DNA of 64,000 nt from Rhodocollybia butyracea (Eukaryota > Basidiomycota > Agaricomycetes > Agaricales > Omphalotaceae). The notes under the pieces were generated by a model. It was not told the DNA's origin and ran no database searches. It saw only the letters and a program-made list of their open reading frames with translations. The stretch's first letter is position 1, and each line of letters opens with the position of its first letter. The stretch lies in contig JADNRY010000003.1 in assembly GCA_015501585.1 (NCBI GenBank), positions 930,001 to 994,000 of the forward strand, given 5' to 3'. A program made the position numbers and the translations under genes. This document shows, in pieces, positions 56,870 through 64,000 of the stretch.

Positions 56870-58938
56870 CCACAGCGGCCATTCAAAACAAAAACTAATT
56901 GGTTCAAAGGCTTTTGTAGCGCTGTTTGGTCTACCACACTTTTCACGCTATTTCCGTATTTTCTTTTGACAATGTGTTACTGGAGCATTGGGAGTGTTGG
57001 ATATGAGTTAGGTTCTGTTGATAGTAGTAAATTGGAATAAGCAGTGGCAATACTTGGTTTCCTGCTTCTCAACCATGACAAAGTGAATCCCCAGCGATGG
57101 TCTTTTAAGACGGATCTGCACCATCTGCCTCTGGTTGATTGGTGGGTACTAGTTGTGCATACTACGGTACCAAACATGTCGAAAAATATATGGTGACGGC
57201 CACGGCTGTAGCCCAACCAGTTTTTCAGCACCCAGTGTCTGACTGGATGGGGGTGACAGTGTACCGGGGTTGCTATTTTTGATAGCAAACTTTGCCCATA
57301 AAATTCAAGAAATATATGGTGCTTTTAGGTCTCAAGGCCTGCAGTTTTGCTTTCTACATGACTCCAGTTACATCTATATTAGGCCTTCAAGGCTTATGAT
57401 AACCCATTCTAACAGCACTGTCACTCAACCAGTTGTAAGACCTTGAGAGGGAAATTGAATGTCCTGATTTTTCTTTTTCCTAATTTCAGTAATAGGTTAC
57501 AGGACTCGTACCTGCCACGCGCTTGGCGCGATGGCCCACACTCGCAAGTAGCTCGATACGACGATTTTCAAATCTAAATCTCGTTCTAGTCTGAGAAGCA
57601 GGCACAAACAGATAGCAGTCTGGCAGACAAAGAAGACATAGACGGCGAGAGAAACATGATAGCTTGTACACTTCGATATTTTTTCAGTAAACAGGCATTT
57701 TCCAAACAGATTGACTGGGCCGTGTTTAACCACCACCATCAAATAAGTGCTCCGCGCGCTCAATGCTAATACTCGTAATAAACGAGTAAGACGGTACGAT
57801 CATAGCTCTGAGAGCACCTACTGAAATAGGCCTAGTGTTCCGCGCAAAGCCATCACACTGCCATTACCTTCACTTCTGTCAGACTGAAGCTCAGTACTCA
57901 GTGGGAAGTTCAATACTCTCGACATCAATTCAGATACTCTTTGAAATGTTGAATTTTGGGTTGCCTGAAATGGTGCATAAAACAAAAGGTCTCTATTTCG
58001 CGCTTCAGTGACGATCTGTGACGATGCAACAAATCTATATATTGTATATCACAGATTGAGTACCGAAAGGTTTTATTGATATCAACAACTCATCCTTGTC
58101 TTCATTTCACCCGCAAACGCTGCCTCAAATGACCAGCGTAATACGCTGTTTCAATATTAGAGTGTATTTGCAGCGGGTTTCATCTCGCCAGTGTCTCGTT
58201 GATCACATGTTTGAAGCACTAATCGTTTTCAAAATAATGAAAATAATCATACTATGGCCAGGTATTCCCAAAAGGAAGATCTGGAGACAGGACCACCGCA
58301 CTCTCACACAGCCAATATTTCCAAAAAAGGAAGATCCAGGACACCACGCTCCGTCGGACTGTGAAGAAAATTGCCAGGTATGTCCAGAAAAGGAAAATCA
58401 TGACTCCGCGTCGGGACTCGGATGCGTACTAGTCACCTGGAGTCACACGTCGCTGTCATTTCCAAAAAAAACACCCTGTGCAAAAACGCTCTAATGTTCT
58501 ACAATGATATACCCGCCTGATCCATATACCACGGTGACGGTTAGTGTCACGAGCTGTCAAGAGGTTTTAAGAGTCCTTCAGGAGATGTAATCACACTGGC
58601 ATCAACTACGCTTTCTCTTGGTAGAGTGACTCTTTCTGTGCCGGAAATTCCTTCCCTCTTGTTGATCGTCGAATGCACGCATTTGCTCTTATTCTTCAAG
58701 TTATTGAGCTTTCCTGACACTACAGCTGTTCCCCTCGGGAATCGGGACGCTGGATATACTCGCTCTCAGAATGCGCTGGCTCTCATTGAACGCAATTACG
58801 AGCTTGTTCTCGCTGTTGTGCACGCCCATCGAATGCGCTTTCTGTCATTGGCCACGCTTGCTCTTGTCATCTCGACACGTTGCCGGGAACGGCATCTCGC
58901 GAGCAGGCCATTCTCGGTCTCATTACTTTTCCCCCACC
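56870..58938. other. no recognised gene
   Basis: Frames on both strands are short and lack motifs. The last 300 bp is the upstream region of P450-F and, unlike those of A-E, shows no match to the shared upstream repeat. Confidence 0.4.
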
Positions 58939-60879
58939 ATGTACTATCTGCTCTTTCTCTATTTTGCATTTTCGTCCCTTTTTGTCTACAGGCTATTTTT
59001 CCATCCTCTGCGTAAATATCCGGGGCCGATCCTAGCAGCTCTCACCGGCTGGTACGAAGCATACTATAACATTGTCAAAGGAGGCGGCCTCGTTGCTGAA
59101 ATCGAACGATTGCATAAATTACATGGTACGTCAAATAAGACGGCGAGGGTTAACTATCAAACATCAAACTAATAGGTCCGGTGGTCAGAGTCGGTCCCAA
59201 CACTGTCAGTAGTCCACCATTTCGGAAATGACTCTTGAGGCCTGAACAGTAGCCCAGCTTCATTTCAATGACAGGCAAGCTTACCATGATATTTATACTC
59301 ATGGGTCGACCCTGGTGAAGGAACGGGAGTTTTACTCTGCCATCGGTGCCCATGCTCCTCAAGGTTCCCTTATCTTCTGTGACCCAGAAGTCTCAAAGCA
59401 GCGAAGAGGATTATTACAGCCACTATTCTCCCGGAAAGCAGTGATGTCCCTCGAGTACACGATCCAACAAAAGGTGCGTGGCACTTCTACGTGAAGCTCC
59501 TGGCTTACCAAGGACCGGCAAGATTGATAAGCTCCTAGCGATACTCAAAAGTAACTACAACTCGTCAAGCACAGCCGTGTCGATGGCTGTTGCCTACCGC
59601 GCACTTACGACCGACATCATAACCTCCTACTGCTTCGCTGAATCAGCTACTAACAATCTCGAAAGCCCTGGTCTCTGTCATCCCATCCTACAAGGCATAC
59701 AGGAAGCTACGAGAATGCTCTGGTTCCAACGCCACTTTCCTTTCCTCATACCCTTTGTCTTAAATGTCCCGCAAAAGCTCATCTTGTGGCTTTCACCCAA
59801 ATTCGAAGGGCATTTGAAGATGAAAGCTGGATTTGAGCGCCAGATTGACTGTGTCATCAACGATCCTGAGACGTTGTCAATAGCAGAGCATGAAACAGTT
59901 TTCTATCATCTGCTGGAACCGAAAGATCAAGAACGTCCGTCCCGAGCATCACTTGTAGATGAAGCATTTATTCTTGTTATCGCTGGTAGTGATACGGTCG
60001 GGAATGCTTGCAATATAGGGAGTTTCTATGCGCTGAAGTATCCCTCCATTCACTCGAAGCTCAAGAAAGAGCTTGAGGAAGTTTGGGTTGATGCGGATCG
60101 TCCAATGAGCTATACTGCACTTGAAAAGTTGCCATATCTGGTACGCAATATGCCGCTTTGACTTGCCTTGAATACCATCCTTAAGTTTTATCACTTACAG
60201 ACAGCATTTATCAAAGAAGTCCTACGATTCTCAATAGGAATTGTTCATCCTCTTCCTCGTGTTGTAGGCCCATCCACCCCCAAAATTGGTGGTCTGAAGA
60301 TTCCCTCAGGCGTGAGTAATTCTCTGCTTAACTTTCAGCCATGCTCCCTGCCAACTTTAACGGTGGACACAGACTATTGTCGAAATGAGTACAATGTTTC
60401 TACACATGAATCCCGAGGTATTTCCAGACCCGCATACCTTCAACCCGGATCGATGGCTAGTCGAAGATACCAACCAAATGATGCTCGATCTGGCACCGTT
60501 CAGCAAAGGGCCGCGCATGTGGTACGTATTACCTTTCATTGTAGGTACTCAGTTGAATATTCCCTTTAGTCTGGGATTGAAGTATTTATCACATCCTTGA
60601 TCAATTGGTGTTAGGTTGATTGGTCATTTTGCAGTTTAGCATGGTGCGAACTATATCTCATTTTTGGAAACATTCTTCGAAGACTTGACCTCAAACTCCT
60701 TGTTACGGACGATACGTAAGTGTACCTAGGCTGTATCTTCTTGGCAAGTTTGACCCAACTCATATATATTTCTTTGGATTTCTGCCAGGATCAACAGCTT
60801 TGCGTCAGACAATTGTGTTGATTACTTAGTTCCACGATGGGAAAAAGAATATCGGTTGTTTGTCCAGAATATAGCCTGA
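58939..60879 (+). CDS. cytochrome P450 monooxygenase, copy F (intact)
   Basis: All nine exons can be read. The N-terminal anchor is three residues shorter than in A (SSLFVYRLFFHP where the others have FVLALYRLFFHP). Hinge KYPGP, I-helix AGSDTVGN, K-helix EVLR, FNPDRW and heme loop FSKGPRMCLGLN are present. The Cys codon is split and exon 7 is 60570-60581. The C-terminus ends LFVQNIA. No stop or shift was found. F is separated from the A-E array by the protease and hydrophobin genes and has a different upstream region, so it may be regulated differently. ER-anchored monooxygenase; substrate unknown. Confidence 0.9.
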
Positions 60880-61755
60880 GGAGAAAGCTTGGTGGTCATA
60901 GGATCTGATTCATAAAATTCAAGGACGCTTACTCACACAGTTACTTATATTGAGCTTGATACTCAAAATTTATAGACTGCAAATGAATACCATTACTTTC
61001 ACGCTGCCTTTCAAGTTATCTTCAATACCAGAACATAGATCATAAGTGTATTCTGTTGAGCTTAATGGTTTGTGCCCGGTTTGCACGGTAATGCTCCCCG
61101 TGGATTGGATGATGTGTGAGAGCATGGAATCACAAAGTGTGGGTGACCCCCCCTTCTTCCCAGTGGCGTGAAACCATACAACTTAAATTACACCATTCTT
61201 TACTCAGGCTAAAAAACCCCAGACAAAATCCCAGACAAAAGCGCCATCAGCTATCTTATCAAGCTCCACCGAAGAGTCAAACGCCCGGAATGTTGACCAT
61301 GACAATGTCGGTTTTCTCTGGCATTTCCCTAGATGTCAAGGCCGTGAAAGGCCGTGAAAAAAGTAGAGTCTAGTTGAGTTCAACTAATGCAAAAAAAATT
61401 GGTAGTAGAAGCTATCATTCGGAATAATTTTCTTTCGGATTGTCGAAATTTTTCGACGCTCCATCGAGGAGAACGGTGCGGTCCCATTGAGGAACAGCCG
61501 CCGGCGCATGCGTAGTAGTAGCACCCATGTTTAGGTCAGAAGGTTAGTAGGTCATATCAAGGTCATGTATTTGATCCTGGTACATATACGATTTGATCCT
61601 GGACCTGACACTCATGGGATTGCTTCTCGGATCCTCACTTAGTCCCAAGCCGGCAATACTGATAAACCTTAACCTAACCTAACATTCAACTGAATAACCT
61701 TAAATTGGAGCAACAACGGTGGACTGGGGTCTGTTTCAAATCGTTCCCCACCATC
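60880..61755. other. P450-F to P450-G gap, no recognised gene
   Basis: It contains a plus-strand frame at 61116-61373 without motifs. A short ccttaacctaacctaaca run near 61668 looks like a chance telomere-like string. The region just before G has the usual ctgaat...aaattggagcaacaa upstream motif. Confidence 0.4.
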
Positions 61756-63694
61756 ATGTACTATCTACTCTTCCTCTATTCTGCATTTTCCTGCCTTTTT
61801 GTATTGGCCATCTACAGGCTGTTCTTCCACCCTCTGCATAGATATCCAGGGCCAATCCTAGCAGCTCTCACCGATTGGTATGAAGTGTACTATGATATTG
61901 TCAAAGGAGGTGGCCTGCTTGCGAAATATGAGCAACTACACCAATTACATGGTAAGTATTGAAGCTGACATTAACAAAAACTAAATAAACATTCACCAAT
62001 AGGTCCGGTGATCAGAGTCGGGCCTAACACCGTCAGTGGAATTATTTCAATCCTAGCACAAAGTTTTCTATCTGAAGAACACCTCTGTAGCTTCATTTCA
62101 ACTACACGAAAGCTTACCATGATATTTATACCTATGGGTCGACCCTCGTGAAGCACAGTGTATTTTACGATGCCTTGGGTGTCCATGCTCCCGAATCTTC
62201 TCTTATCTTCAGTGACCCGGAGGTTGCGAAGGGTTTTATTACAGCCACTGTTCTCCCGCCGAGCAGTGATCTCCCTCGAGTACACGATTCAACAAAAGGT
62301 GGGTGTTACTTGAAGAAGTTAATACACCCGAAACCCTGACAGGTTGTTCTAAATTACCTACAAGATTGATAAGCTACTAGCTGTACTATCGAGCTATAAC
62401 TCATCAAGCACAACCGTGTCAATGGCTGTGGCATATCGCGCAGTTACTACTGACATTATAACCTCCTACTGTTTTGCTGAATCAGCCAACATCCTTGACA
62501 GCTTCGATTTCTCTCATCCCATCCTACAAGGCCTGAAGGAAGCTCAATTGAAGATCTGGTTCCAGCTCCATTTTCCTTTTTTCGTTACTTTCGCTTTGAA
62601 CGCCCCACAAAAGCTCATCTTGTGGCTTTTACCTGAATTTGAAAGTTACTTGAAGATGAAAGCTGGGTTCGAGCGCCAAATCGACAGCCTGATGAACAAC
62701 CCCGATACACTATCGATGGTAGAACATGAGACAGTTTTCCACCATCTGCTGGAACCCAAAGATCAAAAGCATCTGTCTCGGGCGTCACTTGTGGATGAAG
62801 CATTTCTTCTTGTTGCTGCTGGAGGTGATACCACTGCGAATGCTTGCAATATAGGGACATTCTATGCGCTAAAGTACCCCCATATCCATCGAAAGCTCAA
62901 GGAAGAGCTTGAGGAAGTTTGGGTTGACAAAGATCGTCCGATGACCTATACTGCACTTGAAAAATTGCCTTATTTGGTATGCAATATGCCGCTTTGACTG
63001 GATGAAAATAATTCTTTTGTTTCCCACAGACAGCATTTATTAAAGAAGCCCTCCGACTCTCCATTGGAGTTGTTCATCCTCTTCCTCGTGTTGTAGGCCT
63101 ATCAACCCCTGAAATTGGTGGTCTAAAGATCCCTGCAGGCGTAAGTGCTTATCTGTTTCGGCCGTGTTCCCTGCCAACTTTCAATGGTGGACACAGACTA
63201 TTGTCGGAATGAGTGTGAAACTTCTGCACATGAATCCCGATGTGTTTCCAGACCCATATACCTTCAATCCTGATCGATGGCTAGACCAAGATACCAATCA
63301 AAGGATGCTCGATCTGGCGCCTTTCAGCAAAGGGCCTCGTATGTGGTAAGTATTGCCTCCCACCAGTGCCTATACTTTTATTTCATTGTTCCGTACTAGT
63401 CTAGGACTGAAGTATATATCACGCCCCAATGTATTGGTGCCTGATTAATTGGTTATTTTGCAGTCTAGCGTGGTGCGAACTGTACCTTATTTTCGGAAAT
63501 ATTCTTCGAAGACTCGACCTCAAACTCCTTATTACGGAAGATATGTAAGTTTAGTTATTCTCTCGACGAGTTTGACCCAACTGATATTCCTTTGAATCTC
63601 TGCCAGGATTGAGAGTTTTGCGGGAAATTGTGAAGATTACTTTCTTCCACGATGGGATAAAGAATATCGGGTGTTTGTTCAGAATACAGCCTGA
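61756..63694 (+). pseudogene. cytochrome P450 copy G, frameshifted
   Basis: Start MYYLLFLYSAFSC, hinge RYPGP, I-helix AGGDTTAN (with the classical Thr pair), K-helix EALR and heme loop FSKGPRMCLGLN (12-nt exon 63400-63411) are present. In exon 3 near 62230 the codons for QRRG are lost: after EVAK the DNA reads ggttttatt in place of cagcgaaggggatta, a net eight-base loss that shifts the frame. G is otherwise well conserved and more diverged from A-F than they are from each other. Probably a recent pseudogene. Confidence 0.82.
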
Positions 63695-64000
63695 GGAGAA
63701 AGGGCTTGGTGGTCACATAATCTGATTCGTCAAATTCAAGGACGCATTCGTACACGTAAAAGGAAAAGTGACTTGTTCCAACTTCTCGCTAAGTCGAGGT
63801 ATCGCTACATTATGAGTGAGTCCAAAGTTGAGCTCAGTCAATACGATGTCAAAACAAGCATAAAATAATCGTCTCTGGGATGCGTACAATGGACCTGTTG
63901 TTTGCATTGTAAAGTTGCGCGGACCCCACGAAACATACTAGTACTACAACAGTACTTGCAACCTTGGTCGTTCCGGAGGGTGTAAACTGCTGCATGCTGG
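63695..64000. other. P450-G 3' flank
   Basis: It resembles the 3' flanks of C and D (ctcgctaagtcgaggtatcgctac against ctcactcagtcgagctatagctac), including a minus-strand frame with a conserved LTHNVAIPRLSEK string. No gene is complete before the window ends. Confidence 0.45.

Noticed and set aside
57497..57570. Possible tRNA-like stretch on the minus strand with a T-loop-like ggtacgagtcc
   Set aside because: No matching acceptor stem or A-box at the right distance could be found, so it does not fold as a tRNA by eye.
61665..61685. Telomere-like ccttaacctaaccta run
   Set aside because: Only about two imperfect units in the middle of a gene array; not a telomere or a clear interstitial tract.

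Overview
This is nuclear DNA from a filamentous basidiomycete, most likely an Agaricomycete. The evidence is compact genes with many 50-60 nt introns, a class I hydrophobin, a sedolisin protease, an F-box-like protein of the kind common in mushrooms, a GINS subunit (Psf1), and an expanded cytochrome P450 family mixed with chromovirus-type Gypsy elements. No species can be named from the sequence.

Layout. 28-2220 (-) is an F-box-like gene and 3159-3770 (+) is PSF1. From about 8.6 to 45 kb there is a same-strand tandem array of five P450 genes (A-E). Two further copies (F, G) lie at 58.9-63.7 kb, beyond a sedolisin gene (50.6-52.9 kb, -) and a hydrophobin gene (54.6-55.0 kb, -). P450 A, C and F look intact. 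B carries a 12 kb Gypsy element and several lesions, D carries a 1.16 kb miniature LTR element, and E and G have coding frameshifts. The DNA between copies is repeated as well. It includes degraded 3' ends of PSF1 and pieces of at least one other minus-strand gene, so the duplicated unit was larger than the P450 and its left edge lay inside PSF1.

The window is a dense record of insertions, most with readable target-site duplications: a 5'-truncated LINE (4577-5180, 15 bp TSD), a Gypsy element on the minus strand (11283-23312, TSD caggt), a 1168 bp solo LTR of another family nested in it (21245-22412, TSD cctgt), a MULE-like MITE (31571-32052, 10 bp TSD with an empty-site relative), a gag-only LTR element (32485-36274, TSD taata), a TRIM (37997-39155, TSD ggact), and a fold-back element (47882-49655, TSD agg) that itself holds three smaller MITEs.

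The most unusual signals are these. (1) The Gypsy element is packed with short, near-perfect inverted repeats even inside its protein-coding sequence, and one such palindrome is present in only one of its two LTRs. (2) The nested solo LTR carries nine hairpins with a constant GAG/CTC core and changing but complementary outer stems, downstream of a TATA box and a cluster of AP-1/GCN4-like sites. (3) A 12-nt microexon in the heme-binding loop is conserved in all seven P450 copies.
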